Assembly (NCBI RefSeq): GCF_900114325.1
Contig: NZ_FOSR01000001.1
Location: 265,693 to 329,692 of the forward strand
Reading direction: 5' to 3'
From: Rhodanobacter glycinis
GTDB lineage: Bacteria; Pseudomonadota; Gammaproteobacteria; Xanthomonadales; Rhodanobacteraceae
Length of the DNA stretch: 64,000 nucleotides
Numbering within the stretch: the first letter of the stretch is position 1; every line of letters starts with the position of its first letter. The position numbers were made by a program, and so were the translations under genes. This document shows, piece after piece, positions 43,740-54,029 of the stretch. The notes below the pieces were generated by a model. It was not told the DNA's origin. It searched no databases and worked only from the letters and a program-made list of their open reading frames with translations.

Positions 43740-46541
43740 ATGTCGGATGTCACGATCAAACAACTCGCCCAGGTACTGGGCATGCCGGTAGACAAGCTGC
43801 TTGGACAGCTTGGCGAGGCCGGCATGAAATTCTCCGATCCGGAGCAAGTCGTCAGCAGCACTGAAAAGGTGAAGCTGCTTGGTTTTCTGCGTCGCACGCA
43901 CGGCAAGGGCGAAGCCGTGGCCGAGGTCGAGGACAGCTCGCCGCGCCAGATCACCCTGAAGCGACGCAAGGTCAGCGAACTCAAGGTTGCCACGCCAGGC
44001 GGCCGCGGCGCGGCCAGCAGCGCCAAGACGGTGAACGTGGAAGTGCGCGCCAAGCGCACCTACGTCAAGCGCAGCGTGATTGCCGAGGAAGCCAGCGCCG
44101 AGCCCGAGCGCGAAGAGGCCGTGCGCAAGCTGGCCGAATCGCAGCAGCAGCGCGAACAGGAAGAAAGCGCGCGTGCCGAGGCCGAACATCGCCGCGAGGA
44201 AGAAGCGCAGCAGCGCGCACTCGACGAGCAGCACAAGGCCGAGGAAGCGGCACGCATTGCCCGTGAGCAACAGGCTGCGGCACACGCCGAGTCCGCGGCA
44301 GAGCAGGCCGAGGCTGTGAAGCCCGCTGCCGAAGATGCACCCGCGAGCCCGGTGGCGGCCGAGCCCAAACCTGAAACGAAGGCCGAGCCCGCTGCCGAGC
44401 CGTCCGCTTCCGAATCGACAGCCGCAGGTTCTGGCGGCACCACCGATCACAGCAGCTTTGGCATGATCGTTCCGCGTATTCACGAGCCGCGCAAGCGCGA
44501 GAAGAAAGTGGTTGCTCCGGCGCCGGCCCCAGCTCCCGCACCGGCCCCGGCGGCTCCTGCCGCCGACGCCGCTCGTGGTGGCAAGGCGCGCCACGGGCGC
44601 GATCGCGACGACACCCCGGGCGGCAAGCGCTTCGCCAGTGGCGAGTTGCATCTGTCCGCCGCCGACCGCGCGCGTCGTTCCAGCCGCCGTGGCAAGCCCG
44701 GGCGTGGCGCGAGCCGCGATGCATCGCGTGGCAGCACGGCGTCCGGCCCGCACGGTTTCACCCGACCCACGGCTGCGGTTGTGCGCGAAGTGATGGTGGG
44801 CGACGCCAACGTGGTCGCCGAACTGGCGCAGAAGATGGCGGTCAAGGGTTCCGAGGTGGTCAAGGCCCTGTTCAAGATGGGCGTGATGGCCACCATCAAC
44901 CAGACCATCGATCACGACACTGCGGTGCTGGTGATCGAAGAACTTGGCCATACGCCGGTTGATGCCAGCGCCAATGACGCCGAGGCTGCTCTGGCTGCCC
45001 ATACCCAGAGTGTCGAACTGGATGGCGAGAAGAGCACCCGTCCGCCGGTGGTCACCATCATGGGCCACGTCGACCACGGCAAGACCTCGCTGCTCGATTA
45101 CATTCGCCGTACCAAGGTGGCTTCGGGTGAGGCCGGTGGCATCACCCAGCACATCGGCGCCTATCACGTGGATACGCCCAAGGGCGTGATCACTTTCCTG
45201 GATACCCCGGGCCATGCCGCGTTCACCGCGATGCGTGCCCGTGGCGCGCAGTCCACCGACATCGTGGTGCTGGTGGTGGCCGCCGATGACGGCGTGATGC
45301 CGCAGACGGCCGAAGCCGTGAAGCATGCGCGGGCGGCGAAGGTGCCGCTGATCGTGGCGTTGAACAAGATGGACAAGGACGACGCCAATCCCGACCACGT
45401 CAAGCAGGGCCTGGCCAACCTGGAAGTGATCCCGGAAGACTGGGGTGGCGACACCATGTTCGTGCCGGTGTCGGCCAAGACCGGCATGGGCGTCGAGGAT
45501 CTGCTCGAAGCGATCACGGTGCAGGCCGAGGTGATGGAGTTGACCGCGGTGGTCGACGGTCCGGCCTCGGGCGTGGTGATCGAATCCAGCCTCGACAAGG
45601 GGCGCGGCCCGGTGGCTACCGTGCTGGTGCAGCAGGGCACGCTCAAGCGCGGCGACTTCGTGGTTTGCGGCATCGAATACGGCCGCATGCGCGCGCTGGT
45701 CGACGAGACCGGCAAGACCGTGCAGGAAGCCGGTCCGTCGATTCCGGTGCAGGTGCTCGGCTTGTCCGGCGTGCCCGAGGCGGGTGACGATTTCGTCGCC
45801 GTGGCCGATGAGCGGCTGGCTCGCCAGGTGGCGGAAGAGCGTCATCAGAAGCGTCGCGAGACACGCCTGGTCAGCAAGGCCAACCGTCTCGAGGACATCA
45901 TTGCGCAGATGGGCCAGGGCAACGAGCAGCAGACGCTCAATATCCTGGTCAAGGCCGACGTGCAAGGTTCGGTGCAGGCACTGCGCGAGTCGCTGAGCGC
46001 GATCGGCAACGACAACGTGAAGGTCAACGTGATCGCTGCCGGCGTCGGCGGCATTACCGAGTCCGATGCGACCCTGGCGGCCGCTTCCAAGGCGCTGGTG
46101 ATCGGCTTCAACGTGCGTGCCGATGCCTCGGCGCGCAAGGTGATCGATACGGCCGGCCTCGACGTGCGCTACTTCTCGATCATCTACGACGTGATCGACC
46201 AGGTGAAACAGGCGGCCTCCGGCTTGCTTGGCGTGGAGATCCGCGAGGAGATCATCGGCATCGCCCAGGTGCGCGAGGTGTTCCGCAGCTCCAAGTTCGG
46301 CGCGGTGGCCGGTTGCATGGTGACCGAGGGTCACGTCAAGCGCAGCAAGCCGATTCGCGTGTTGCGCGACAACACCGTGGTCTTCGAGGGCGAGCTGGAA
46401 TCGCTGCGCCGCTTCAAGGATCTGGTGGACGAAGTGCGCAACGGCATGGAATGCGGTATCGCCGTGAAGCAATACAACGACGTCAAGGCCGGCGACCAGA
46501 TCGAATGCTTCGAACGCATCGAAGTGGCTCGCACGCTGTAA
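43740..46541 (+). CDS. infB: Translation initiation factor IF-2
   Basis: 933-aa GTPase that brings initiator tRNA to the ribosome. The N-terminal IF2_N domain ([21 protein letters not shown]) is followed by a long Glu/Ala/Arg-rich region (about 110-260). The G domain begins with GHVDHGKT near residue 442, with DTPGHAAF and NKMD following; a second N-terminal module (about 345-395) precedes it. Domains II-IV complete the C-terminus. Shorter forms from internal starts, as in E. coli, are possible but not shown. Confidence 0.97.
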   Translation: MSDVTIKQLAQVLGMPVDKLLGQLGEAGMKFSDPEQVVSSTEKVKLLGFLRRTHGKGEAVAEVEDSSPRQITLKRRKVSELKVATPGGRGAASSAKTVNVEVRAKRTYVKRSVIAEEASAEPEREEAVRKLAESQQQREQEESARAEAEHRREEEAQQRALDEQHKAEEAARIAREQQAAAHAESAAEQAEAVKPAAEDAPASPVAAEPKPETKAEPAAEPSASESTAAGSGGTTDHSSFGMIVPRIHEPRKREKKVVAPAPAPAPAPAPAAPAADAARGGKARHGRDRDDTPGGKRFASGELHLSAADRARRSSRRGKPGRGASRDASRGSTASGPHGFTRPTAAVVREVMVGDANVVAELAQKMAVKGSEVVKALFKMGVMATINQTIDHDTAVLVIEELGHTPVDASANDAEAALAAHTQSVELDGEKSTRPPVVTIMGHVDHGKTSLLDYIRRTKVASGEAGGITQHIGAYHVDTPKGVITFLDTPGHAAFTAMRARGAQSTDIVVLVVAADDGVMPQTAEAVKHARAAKVPLIVALNKMDKDDANPDHVKQGLANLEVIPEDWGGDTMFVPVSAKTGMGVEDLLEAITVQAEVMELTAVVDGPASGVVIESSLDKGRGPVATVLVQQGTLKRGDFVVCGIEYGRMRALVDETGKTVQEAGPSIPVQVLGLSGVPEAGDDFVAVADERLARQVAEERHQKRRETRLVSKANRLEDIIAQMGQGNEQQTLNILVKADVQGSVQALRESLSAIGNDNVKVNVIAAGVGGITESDATLAAASKALVIGFNVRADASARKVIDTAGLDVRYFSIIYDVIDQVKQAASGLLGVEIREEIIGIAQVREVFRSSKFGAVAGCMVTEGHVKRSKPIRVLRDNTVVFEGELESLRRFKDLVDEVRNGMECGIAVKQYNDVKAGDQIECFERIEVARTL

Positions 46542-46544
46542 AGC

Positions 46545-46627
46545 CGGGAGAGAGGAGCGAGAAGTGAGGAGTGAGAGTTTGCTCCCCACGCTCTTCTCTC
46601 ACTTCTCTCTCCTCTTGACTCACTCCT
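46545..46627. repeat. Heptad palindromic repeat, copy C
   Basis: Arms 46551-46568 and 46598-46615 pair at 17 of 18 positions; the right side continues with GACTCACTCCTGG, the same outer motif as the other copies in inverted orientation. It fills the whole space between the infB stop and the rbfA start region. Confidence 0.85.
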
Positions 46628-46637
46628 GGTTTTTGCC

Positions 46638-47012
46638 ATGCCCTCCCGCGATTTCAAACGTACCGACCGCGTAGGCGCCGAACTGCGCCGCGAACTGGGC
46701 CTGCTGGTCCACGCGGCCGTGCGCGACCATGGGCTGTCCTCATGCAGCGTGTCGGACGTGGAGGTCACCCGCGACCTTGACTGGGCCACGGTATGGGTGA
46801 CCGCCTTGCTGCCCGACCAATCGCTGGAATTGGTGAAGGCGCTGAACGGCATGTCCGGCGAATTCCGTCGCTCGTTGTCGCGCAGCATGCGTTTGCGTCG
46901 GGTGCCCGAGCTGCGTTTCAAGTACGACGATTCGGTGGACAAGGGCGAGCGCATCGACGCGTTGCTGCGTGAAGGTGCTGCCGGCCATGCACAGGATGAA
47001 GGCGACGCCTGA
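46638..47012 (+). CDS. rbfA: 30S ribosome-binding factor A
   Basis: 124-aa RbfA, a KH-fold protein for late 16S rRNA/30S maturation and cold adaptation. DFKRTDRVGAELRRELGLLV, the VTRDLDWATVWVT strand and RRVPELRFKYDDSVDKGERID are diagnostic. The sequence before the ATG (CTCCTGGTTTTTGCC) has no Shine-Dalgarno match; it is the end of the palindromic repeat. Confidence 0.95.
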   Translation: MPSRDFKRTDRVGAELRRELGLLVHAAVRDHGLSSCSVSDVEVTRDLDWATVWVTALLPDQSLELVKALNGMSGEFRRSLSRSMRLRRVPELRFKYDDSVDKGERIDALLREGAAGHAQDEGDA

Positions 47013-47036
47013 GCGCGTGTTGCCCTGTCGTTTTCC

Positions 47037-47966
47037 GTGAGCAAGCATCGTCACCGCATCCGTTTTCGCCATCTGCACGGCATCATGCTGCTCGACAAGC
47101 CGGCAGAAGTCAGTTCCAGCCAGGCCTTGCAAACCGTGCGCCTCCTGCTGCGCGCGGCCAAGGGAGGGCATGCCGGCGCGCTCGACCCGTTGGCTACCGG
47201 CTTACTGCCGCTGTGTTTCGGCGAGGCTACCAAGCTGGCCCACAACCTGCTGGGGTCGCGCAAGGCCTACCTGGCCGAATGCAGCCTCGGCGTCACCACC
47301 ACCACGGGCGATCGGGAAGGCGAGATCGTCTCCTGCTGCGACGTGCCGGAATTCAGCGACGAACAGTTGGAGGCCGTCCTGGCCCGGTTCCGCGGGCGTA
47401 TCGTTCAGGTTCCCCCGGTGTATTCGGCGCTCAAGCAGGATGGCGAACGGCTGTATGTGAAGGCGCGGCGCGGTGATGCCGTCGAGGTGCCGCCACGCGA
47501 GGTGGATGTGTTCAGCCTGGAGTGCCGGGAACGCTCGGCCCATACTCTGAAGCTGTACGTGGAATGTGGTTCAGGTACCTATATCCGCAGCCTGGCCACC
47601 GATCTGGGCGAGGCACTGGGCTGCGGCGCCCACCTGGCCTCGTTGCACCGGCTGTGGGTGGAACCGTTCCATGAACCGGCCATGGTGACGCTGGATCAGC
47701 TGCAGGAAGCGGCGGAGCAGGGCGATGCCGCCTTGCTGCGCTGGCTGTTGCCCATCGAGGCGGGCTTGGCGGGTTTGCCGATGCTGCGGCTGGATGCGGC
47801 GCAGAGTCTGGCGGTGACGCAGGGGCGCCAGATCGTGCTGGAACACCCCGCGGAGCCGGGAAAATGTGCGCTGCAGGCCGACGATGGTCGCCTGCTGGCA
47901 CTGGTCGAACGGGACGACAGTGGCCGGATCAGCATCCTGCGCGGGTTCAATCTGCCGCCTCCTTGA
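47037..47966 (+). CDS. truB: tRNA pseudouridine-55 synthase
   Basis: 309-aa TruB, which makes pseudouridine 55 in the tRNA T-loop. The catalytic D50 sits in GGHAGALDPLATGLLP; GIMLLDKPAEVSSSQAL and the SGTYIRSLATDLGEAL and C-terminal PUA-like segments confirm the family. The start is the GTG at 47037. It follows rbfA by 24 nt. The strong rpsO promoter begins about 30 nt after its stop. Confidence 0.95.
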   Translation: MSKHRHRIRFRHLHGIMLLDKPAEVSSSQALQTVRLLLRAAKGGHAGALDPLATGLLPLCFGEATKLAHNLLGSRKAYLAECSLGVTTTTGDREGEIVSCCDVPEFSDEQLEAVLARFRGRIVQVPPVYSALKQDGERLYVKARRGDAVEVPPREVDVFSLECRERSAHTLKLYVECGSGTYIRSLATDLGEALGCGAHLASLHRLWVEPFHEPAMVTLDQLQEAAEQGDAALLRWLLPIEAGLAGLPMLRLDAAQSLAVTQGRQIVLEHPAEPGKCALQADDGRLLALVERDDSGRISILRGFNLPPP

Positions 47967-47996
47967 CCCGGGAACATCATTGCAGGCCCTGCGGTC

Positions 47997-48026
47997 TTGT
48001 TGCCGTGCACCTGCTCTAGCTACAAT
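47997..48026 (+). promoter_or_regulatory. Probable rpsO promoter
   Basis: TTGTTG at 47997-48002 and TACAAT at 48021-48026 with an 18-bp spacer. The expected start near 48033 gives a leader of about 100 nt containing a large hairpin. Confidence 0.55.
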
Positions 48027-48060
48027 ACGTTGCTTGCACCATATCGTTTCATTCAACTGA

Positions 48061-48106
48061 CGAAGCTTGCGCAACGCCATCGCGCGGTGATGTTGCGCAA
48101 GCTTCG
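48061..48106 (+). other. Large hairpin in the rpsO leader
   Basis: Perfect 15-bp stem (48061-48075 with 48092-48106; left arm CGAAGCTTGCGCAAC). Inner bases CATC and GGTG extend it by about four pairs. It ends 26 nt before the rpsO ATG and has no T tract. A regulatory RNA structure, perhaps for S15 feedback, is possible. Confidence 0.65.
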
Positions 48107-48131
48107 TATTCGCTTTCGAGGAAAGGTAACC

Positions 48132-48401
48132 ATGTCTCTCACCGCAGAACAGACCGGCAAGATCCTTGCTGATTACGGCCGCGTGCCGAACGATACCGGG
48201 TCGCCGGAAGTGCAGGTCGCCCTGCTGTCCGCCCGCATCGAACATCTCACCGAGCATTTCAAGACGCACAAGCAGGATCATCACTCGCGTCGCGGCCTGC
48301 TGCAGCTGGTCAACCGTCGCAAGAGCCTGCTCTCCTACCTGAAGGATCGTGACCTGGCTCGCTATCAGAGCCTGATCGAGCGTCTCGGCCTGCGTCGTTA
48401 A
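48132..48401 (+). CDS. rpsO: 30S ribosomal protein S15
   Basis: 89-aa S15, a primary 16S rRNA-binding protein. The [45 protein letters not shown] run is diagnostic. AGGAAAGGTAACC provides a strong ribosome binding site. As in E. coli it is followed by pnp, and it has its own promoter and structured leader. Confidence 0.98.
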   Translation: MSLTAEQTGKILADYGRVPNDTGSPEVQVALLSARIEHLTEHFKTHKQDHHSRRGLLQLVNRRKSLLSYLKDRDLARYQSLIERLGLRR

Positions 48402-48420
48402 TCGGAAAGGACATCATAAA

Positions 48421-50526
48421 GTGGCAAAAGTAACCAAGTCATTCCAGTACGGTAATCACGAAGTCACACTGGAGACGGGCGAAATTGCCCGCCAGGCGTC
48501 CGGTGCGGTCATGGCCAGCATGGGCGGTACCGTGGTGCTGGTCACCGCAGTGGCTGCGGCCAAGCAGAAGGAAGGCCAGGATTTCTTCCCGCTCACCGTC
48601 GACTACGTCGAGAAGTTCTATTCCGCCGGTCGCATCCCCGGTGGCTTCTTCAAGCGCGAAGGCCGCCCGACCGAGAAGGAGACGCTGACCTCGCGTCTGA
48701 TCGATCGTCCGGTGCGCCCGCTGTTCCCGGATGACTTCAAGAACGAAGTGCAGGTGATCGCCCAGGTCGTCTCGCTGAATCCTGAAGTCGACGGCGACAT
48801 CGTGGCTCTGCTTGGTGCCTCCGCCGCGCTGAGCCTGGCCGGTATCCCGTTCAAGGGCCCGATCGGCGCCGCGCGCGTGGGTTACGCCAATGGCCAGTAC
48901 CTGCTGAATCCATCGGCCACCGAGCTGAAGACCTCCGAGCTGGACCTGGTCGTCGCCGGTACCGCCGGCGCCGTGCTGATGGTGGAATCCGAAGCCAAGC
49001 TGCTGTCCGAGGACGTGATGCTCGGCGCGGTGATGTTCGGTCACCAGCAGATGCAGACCGCCATCCGCGCGATCGCCGAGCTGGCCACCGAGGCCGGCAA
49101 GCCGTCGTGGGACTGGAAGGCGCCGGCTCGTGACGAGTCGCTGGTTGCCGCCGTCAAGGGTGCGGTCGGCGATCAGCTGGCCGCGGCGTTCTCGGTCCGC
49201 GACAAGCTGGAGCGTCGCGACGCGATCTCCGCGATCAAGGCCGACGTGCTGGCCGGTCTCAAGGCACAGGCTGAAGAGAAGGGCTGGGCCACCGCTGCGA
49301 TGGCGAAGGAATTCGAGGAGCTCGAATACCACACCATGCGCGACAGCGTGCTGAAGACCAAGGTCCGCATCGACGGTCGCCAGCTGGACGACGTGCGCGC
49401 GATCACCGCCCGTGTCGGCGTGCTGCCGCGCACCCACGGCTCGGCGCTGTTCACCCGTGGCGAAACCCAGGCGCTGGTCATGATCACGCTGGGCACCACG
49501 CGTGACGCGCAGATCATCGACGCCCCCGGTGGCGAGTCGAAGGATCCGTTCCTGTTCCATTACAACTTCCCTCCGTTCTCGGTGGGCGAGGCCGGTCGTT
49601 TCGGTGCGCCGAAGCGTCGCGAAATCGGTCATGGTCGCCTGGCCAAGCGCGGCGTGCAGGCCGTCAAGCCGAGCATCGAGGAGTTCCCGTACGTGGTGCG
49701 CGTGGTCTCGGAAATCACCGAGTCCAACGGTTCCTCGTCGATGGCTTCGGTGTGCGGTTCCTCGCTGGCGATGATGGATGCCGGCGTGCCGCTGAAGGCG
49801 CCGGTGGCCGGTATCGCCATGGGCCTGGTCAAGGAAGGCAACGACTTCGTCGTGCTGTCCGACATCCTGGGCGACGAGGATCACCTCGGCGACATGGACT
49901 TCAAGGTGGCCGGTAGTGCCGATGGCATCTCCGCGCTGCAGATGGACATCAAGATCGACGGCATCACCGAAGAGATCATGAAGGTCGCACTGGCCCAGGC
50001 CAAGCAGGGTCGCCTGCACATCCTCGGCGAAATGGCCAAGGCATTGACCGAAGCCCGTACCGAGATGAGCGAGTTCGCTCCGCGCCTGATCACCATCAAG
50101 ATCCACCCGGACAAGATCCGCGAAGTGATCGGCAAGGGTGGTGCCACGATCCGTTCGATCACCGAGGAAACCGGCACCACCATCGACATCAGCGACGACG
50201 GCACCGTCATCGTCGGTTCGGTGAATCGTGAGGCGGGCGAAGCGGCGAAGAAGCGTATCGAGCAGATCGTTTCCGACGTCGAGCCGGGCCGCATCTACGA
50301 GGGCAAGGTCGCCAAGCTGATGGACTTCGGTGCGTTCGTCACGATCATGCCGGGCAAGGATGGTCTGGTCCACGTGTCGCAGATTTCCAACGAGCGCGTC
50401 GAGAAGGTTTCCGACAAGCTCAAGGAAGGCCAGATCGTCAAGGTCAAGGTGCTGGAAGTGGACAAGCAGGGCCGTATCCGCCTGTCCATGAAGGCCGTCG
50501 AAGAGGACGAGGGCGCCAACGCCTGA
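48421..50526 (+). CDS. pnp: Polyribonucleotide nucleotidyltransferase (PNPase)
   Basis: 701-aa 3'-5' exoribonuclease that forms a trimer and joins the RNA degradosome in gammaproteobacteria. Two RNase PH domains ([22 protein letters not shown] in the first, [16 protein letters not shown] in the second) are joined by an alpha-helical linker, then KH ([16 protein letters not shown]) and S1 ([30 protein letters not shown]) domains. The start is a GTG preceded by AAGGA. A GC-rich hairpin follows the stop. Confidence 0.97.
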   Translation: MAKVTKSFQYGNHEVTLETGEIARQASGAVMASMGGTVVLVTAVAAAKQKEGQDFFPLTVDYVEKFYSAGRIPGGFFKREGRPTEKETLTSRLIDRPVRPLFPDDFKNEVQVIAQVVSLNPEVDGDIVALLGASAALSLAGIPFKGPIGAARVGYANGQYLLNPSATELKTSELDLVVAGTAGAVLMVESEAKLLSEDVMLGAVMFGHQQMQTAIRAIAELATEAGKPSWDWKAPARDESLVAAVKGAVGDQLAAAFSVRDKLERRDAISAIKADVLAGLKAQAEEKGWATAAMAKEFEELEYHTMRDSVLKTKVRIDGRQLDDVRAITARVGVLPRTHGSALFTRGETQALVMITLGTTRDAQIIDAPGGESKDPFLFHYNFPPFSVGEAGRFGAPKRREIGHGRLAKRGVQAVKPSIEEFPYVVRVVSEITESNGSSSMASVCGSSLAMMDAGVPLKAPVAGIAMGLVKEGNDFVVLSDILGDEDHLGDMDFKVAGSADGISALQMDIKIDGITEEIMKVALAQAKQGRLHILGEMAKALTEARTEMSEFAPRLITIKIHPDKIREVIGKGGATIRSITEETGTTIDISDDGTVIVGSVNREAGEAAKKRIEQIVSDVEPGRIYEGKVAKLMDFGAFVTIMPGKDGLVHVSQISNERVEKVSDKLKEGQIVKVKVLEVDKQGRIRLSMKAVEEDEGANA

Positions 50527-50562
50527 GTCATGCCGCCGCCTGGTGCGGCGACAGCGTCTTCC

Positions 50563-50589
50563 GCAAGGCCCGGTCATGCCGGGCCTTGC
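50563..50589 (+). terminator. Hairpin terminator after pnp
   Basis: Perfect 11-bp stem GCAAGGCCCGG / CCGGGCCTTGC with loop TCATG. The T tract is weak (GCGTTTC), so efficiency is uncertain. Confidence 0.5.
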
Positions 50590-50646
50590 GCGTTTCTGCG
50601 GGCAGGCTTTTGCTACGATGGACGCAAGTGAATCAAGGAGGCCGAC

Positions 50647-51681
50647 ATGGCCGAACAGGCAGGCGAATTCTTCGGGAACTGGCAAGCGCTGGCCCGGGAA
50701 TCGTGGGACGCTTGGCTGCGCAAGGCGCAGTCGGCCGCGGGCGCACCGTTCGGTTCGTCGCCTGCGGCAGGCGCCGATGACGTATTCGCCCGCAGCATGA
50801 GCGGCCTGAAGGCCTACATGGATTGGATGCAGGGGGCGGCGGCGGGTGCTGCCTCGCCGGCATCGGCGCCGGACTGGTCGCAGTCGCTGCGGCAGATGTT
50901 CGAGGGCGCGATGGGCGGCGGCCAACCCTTTGCCCAGGCGTTCGGCCATGCTGGTCCCGCTGCGGGCGGGTTCGCGCCAGCCTGGCAAGCCATGTGGGAG
51001 GCAGCCCGCCCGGGCATGCCGGGAGCCGAACCCGTGGCGGCCTTCGGTCATGCGCGCGAGCAGCAGCTGCAGCAACAGGCGCTGGCCGCGGCGATGATGG
51101 AATACCTGGAGACCCACGCGCGCTACCAGGCGCTGATCGAGCGCGCCCATGCCCAGGGCATGGAGCGCATGCAGGAGAAGCTGGCGCAGCTGACTGCTGC
51201 CGGTCATCCGGTCGAGACGATGAAGGCGATGTACGACGCGTGGGTGGATGCCGCCGAGGATGCCTACGCGGAAGTGGCTTTGTCCGACGAGTTTCGCGAA
51301 GTCTTTGGCGCCATGAGCAATGCGCAGATGCGCCTGCGCCAGTTGCAGCAGCAACAGGTCGAGCAGTGGTGCCGCGAACAGGGCATGCCCACGCGCAGCG
51401 AGGTGGCCAGCCTTGGCCAGCGGTTGCAGGAAGTCCGGCGCGAATTGCGTGCAAGCCGCGCGGAAAAGGCGAAGGCATCCGACGGCACGTCGTCTGCGCT
51501 GCAGGCGGAAGTTGCCGCATTGAAGCGCCGTATCGATGCGCTGGAGGGCGAGCGCCAGCCGGCCGTCGCCACGAAGGCTGCCAAATCGCCGAAAGCGACG
51601 AAGACGACATCGGCAAAGCGCAGGGCCGCGCCCGCCAAGACTGTCGCACGCGCGGCTGGTCCGCGCACGTCGAAGAAGTAG
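50647..51681 (+). CDS. phaE: Class III polyhydroxyalkanoate synthase, PhaE subunit
   Basis: 344-aa PhaE, partner subunit that activates class III PhaC for polyester granule synthesis. The Trp-rich N-terminus (FFGNWQALARESWDAWL) and the helical core (ETHARYQALIERAHAQGMERMQEKL and VETMKAMYDAWVDAAEDAYAEVALSDEF) match the family. A coiled coil (about 265-300) and a Lys/Ala-rich basic tail end the protein; the tail might contact DNA or granules. phaC starts 8 nt later. Confidence 0.87.
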   Translation: MAEQAGEFFGNWQALARESWDAWLRKAQSAAGAPFGSSPAAGADDVFARSMSGLKAYMDWMQGAAAGAASPASAPDWSQSLRQMFEGAMGGGQPFAQAFGHAGPAAGGFAPAWQAMWEAARPGMPGAEPVAAFGHAREQQLQQQALAAAMMEYLETHARYQALIERAHAQGMERMQEKLAQLTAAGHPVETMKAMYDAWVDAAEDAYAEVALSDEFREVFGAMSNAQMRLRQLQQQQVEQWCREQGMPTRSEVASLGQRLQEVRRELRASRAEKAKASDGTSSALQAEVAALKRRIDALEGERQPAVATKAAKSPKATKTTSAKRRAAPAKTVARAAGPRTSKK

Positions 51682-51689
51682 GAAGTCCC

Positions 51690-52757
51690 ATGTCCGATCC
51701 GTTGCACTTCGATCCGATCCAGGCCATGCAGGAGATGGCCGTCTTCCAGCGCAAGCTGGCGGCTGGCATGACGCAGTTGCGCGGGGTGGGCGAGCCCGAA
51801 TACGCCAACACGCCACGCGAGCTGGTCTATCGCGAGGACAAGCTCACCGTCTGGCACATGCGCGGTGAGCGCGAGCCGACCGCCAAGACGCCGGTGCTGA
51901 TCGTCTATGCGCTGGTCAACACGGTGTGGATGACCGACCTGCAACCGGACCGCTCACTGGTGCGCAACCTGTTGGCGCAGGGCGAGGACGTCTACCTGAT
52001 CGACTGGGGCTATCCGGATGGCGCCGATCGCTGGCTGACCCTCGACGATTACCTCAACGGTTATCTCGACCGCTGCGTCGACGCCGTGCGCACGCGGCAC
52101 GGGCTGGATGCGATCAATCTGCTGGGCATCTGTCAGGGCGGGGCGTTCTCGCTGTGCTACACCGCCCTGCATCCGGAGAAGGTGCGCAACCTCGTCACCA
52201 TGGTCACGCCGGTGGATTTCCGCACCCCGGACAATATGCTTTCGCACTGGGTGCAGGGCGTGGACGTGGACCTGTTCGTCGACACCATGGGCAACATTCC
52301 GGCCGCCCTGATGAACTGGGTGTACCTCACCCTGAAACCGGTGCGCCTGCTGCAGCAGAAATACGTGAACCTGGTGGACATCCTCGACAAGCCGGTCGAG
52401 CTGGAGAATTTCCTGCGCATGGAGCGCTGGATCTTCGATTCGCCCGACCAGGCCGGCGAGGCCTTCCGTCAGTTCATCAAGGATTTCTACCAAGGCAACA
52501 AGCTGGTGCGTGGCACGCTGGAGATCGGCGGCCAGCCGGTGGACCTTGGCTTGATCACGCAGCCGGTGCTGAACATCTATGCCGAGCAGGACCATCTGGT
52601 GCCGCCGGATGCCTCGCGCGCATTGGCCCGCCACATCGGCACCACCGACTACACCGAGTTGGCCTTCCGCGGCGGCCATATCGGCATTTACGTATCCGGC
52701 CGCGCACAACGCGAAGTGCCGCCAGCCATCCACCAGTGGTTGCGTGAGCGCGACTGA
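51690..52757 (+). CDS. phaC: Class III polyhydroxyalkanoate synthase, PhaC subunit
   Basis: 355-aa catalytic subunit that polymerises (R)-3-hydroxyacyl-CoA. The catalytic triad reads C148 (lipase-like box GICQGG), D301 (YAEQDHLVP) and H330 (RGGHIGIYVSG), aligned within one residue of the Allochromatium enzyme as I recall it. Its short length (about 355 aa versus about 590 for class I) and phaE partner assign it to class III. The alpha/beta hydrolase fold includes LIDWGYPDGADRWLTLDDY. No phaA, phaB or phasin gene is in the window. Confidence 0.93.
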   Translation: MSDPLHFDPIQAMQEMAVFQRKLAAGMTQLRGVGEPEYANTPRELVYREDKLTVWHMRGEREPTAKTPVLIVYALVNTVWMTDLQPDRSLVRNLLAQGEDVYLIDWGYPDGADRWLTLDDYLNGYLDRCVDAVRTRHGLDAINLLGICQGGAFSLCYTALHPEKVRNLVTMVTPVDFRTPDNMLSHWVQGVDVDLFVDTMGNIPAALMNWVYLTLKPVRLLQQKYVNLVDILDKPVELENFLRMERWIFDSPDQAGEAFRQFIKDFYQGNKLVRGTLEIGGQPVDLGLITQPVLNIYAEQDHLVPPDASRALARHIGTTDYTELAFRGGHIGIYVSGRAQREVPPAIHQWLRERD

Positions 52758-52779
52758 CCATCACACGGGGAGAACTTCC

Positions 52780-52962
52780 ATGAGCAAGCGCCTGAGCCGT
52801 TCGCGTACCGACCGCAAGCTGGCCGGTGTGTGCGGTGGCATCGCCGAATTCCTGGGCTGGGACCCCACTCTGGTACGCGTGTTGTGGATCGTGCTGACCA
52901 TGCTGGGTGGTTCGGGCATCCTGATCTACCTGGTCCTGTGGGTGGCGATGCCCGAGGATTGA
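52780..52962 (+). CDS. PspC domain protein
   Basis: 60-aa PspC-domain protein: basic start (MSKRLSRSRTDRKLAGVCGGIAEFLG), then one membrane helix (LWIVLTMLGGSGILIYLVLWVAMP). The RKLAGVCGGIAEFLGWDPTLVRVLW pattern is diagnostic for the domain. Isolated short PspC proteins are common and their role is unclear; classical PspC senses envelope stress. A GGGGAGAA site precedes the ATG. No other psp gene is near. Confidence 0.88.
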   Translation: MSKRLSRSRTDRKLAGVCGGIAEFLGWDPTLVRVLWIVLTMLGGSGILIYLVLWVAMPED

Positions 52963-53015
52963 CCCCGTGCGCGTCGCAGTGAGCTTCGAATCGCGCTGAA
53001 CCTTCAAGAGAACCC

Positions 53016-54029
53016 ATGGATTACGAACGTTACGACCGTATTCGCGCCGTGCAATGGCAGCGCGACCATCTGCGCCTGCTCGACCAGCGGCTGTTGCCGC
53101 AGGAAGAGCGCTGGATCGACTGCCGCGATGCGGGACAGGTGACCCAGGCCATTCGCGACCTGGCCGTGCGCGGTGCCCCGGCCATCGGCATTGCCGCCGC
53201 CTGGGGCGTGGTGCTGGCGGCGCAGCAGCATGTGTCGCTGGACCTGGCCTTGGCGCAATTGCGTTCCGCCCGGCCCACCGCCGTGAACCTGATGTGGGCG
53301 CTGGACCGCATGAAAGCGCGCATCGCTGCCGGTGCGGATGCCGCGGCGCTGGAGCGTGAGGCGCAGGCGATCCAGGATGAGGACCTGGCCGCCAACCGCC
53401 GCATGGGTGAACTGGGTGCGGCATTGATTGCGCCGCATTCGGGCGTGCTCACGCACTGCAATACCGGCTCGCTGGCAACGGCAGGCTTCGGTACCGCACT
53501 GGGTGTGATCCGTGCCGGCGTGGCGGCAGGACGGATCGAGCGCGTGTTCGCGGGCGAGACGCGGCCGTGGCAGCAGGGCGCGCGGCTGACCATGTACGAG
53601 CTGGTGCGCGATGGCATCCCGGCAAAGCTGATTGCCGATTCGGCGGCGGCCCATTTGATGAAATCCGGCGAGATCCAGTGGGTGATCGTCGGCGCCGATC
53701 GCATCGCCGCCAATGGCGATACCGCCAACAAGATCGGCACCTACCAGCTCGCCATCGCCGCGCACCACCATGGCGTGAAGTTCATGGTGGCGGCGCCGTC
53801 GTCCACGGTCGACATGGCGACCGCCACGGGCGAGGACATCGACATCGAATTGCGCGATTCGGCCGAGCTGCTTTCGACGGCCGGGCGGCGCACCGTGGTG
53901 GAAGGTGCCGAAGCGTGGAATCCGGTGTTCGACGTGACACCGGCCGGGCTGATCGATGCCATCGTCACCGAGCGTGGCGTGATCGAACGCCCGAGCGAGC
54001 TGGCCATGCAGGCAATGTTCGGGCGATGA
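53016..54029 (+). CDS. mtnA: S-methyl-5-thioribose-1-phosphate isomerase
   Basis: 337-aa aldose-ketose isomerase of the methionine salvage pathway (related to eIF2B). The catalytic C148 is in [15 protein letters not shown] and the acid D228 in [19 protein letters not shown]. The N-terminal [20 protein letters not shown] is also diagnostic. Other mtn genes are absent. It overlaps gtrA by 4 nt. Confidence 0.95.
   Translation: MDYERYDRIRAVQWQRDHLRLLDQRLLPQEERWIDCRDAGQVTQAIRDLAVRGAPAIGIAAAWGVVLAAQQHVSLDLALAQLRSARPTAVNLMWALDRMKARIAAGADAAALEREAQAIQDEDLAANRRMGELGAALIAPHSGVLTHCNTGSLATAGFGTALGVIRAGVAAGRIERVFAGETRPWQQGARLTMYELVRDGIPAKLIADSAAAHLMKSGEIQWVIVGADRIAANGDTANKIGTYQLAIAAHHHGVKFMVAAPSSTVDMATATGEDIDIELRDSAELLSTAGRRTVVEGAEAWNPVFDVTPAGLIDAIVTERGVIERPSELAMQAMFGR

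Noticed and set aside
43653-46589. Very long open frame antisense to infB (about 978 codons)
   Set aside because: GC-rich genes produce long antisense frames; its translation is low-complexity His/Arg/Gly-rich and has no family signature, while infB on the other strand is unambiguous.
48439-51816. Long antisense frame across pnp, phaE and phaC
   Set aside because: It crosses several clear genes and intergenic terminators, and its composition is that of a shadow frame.
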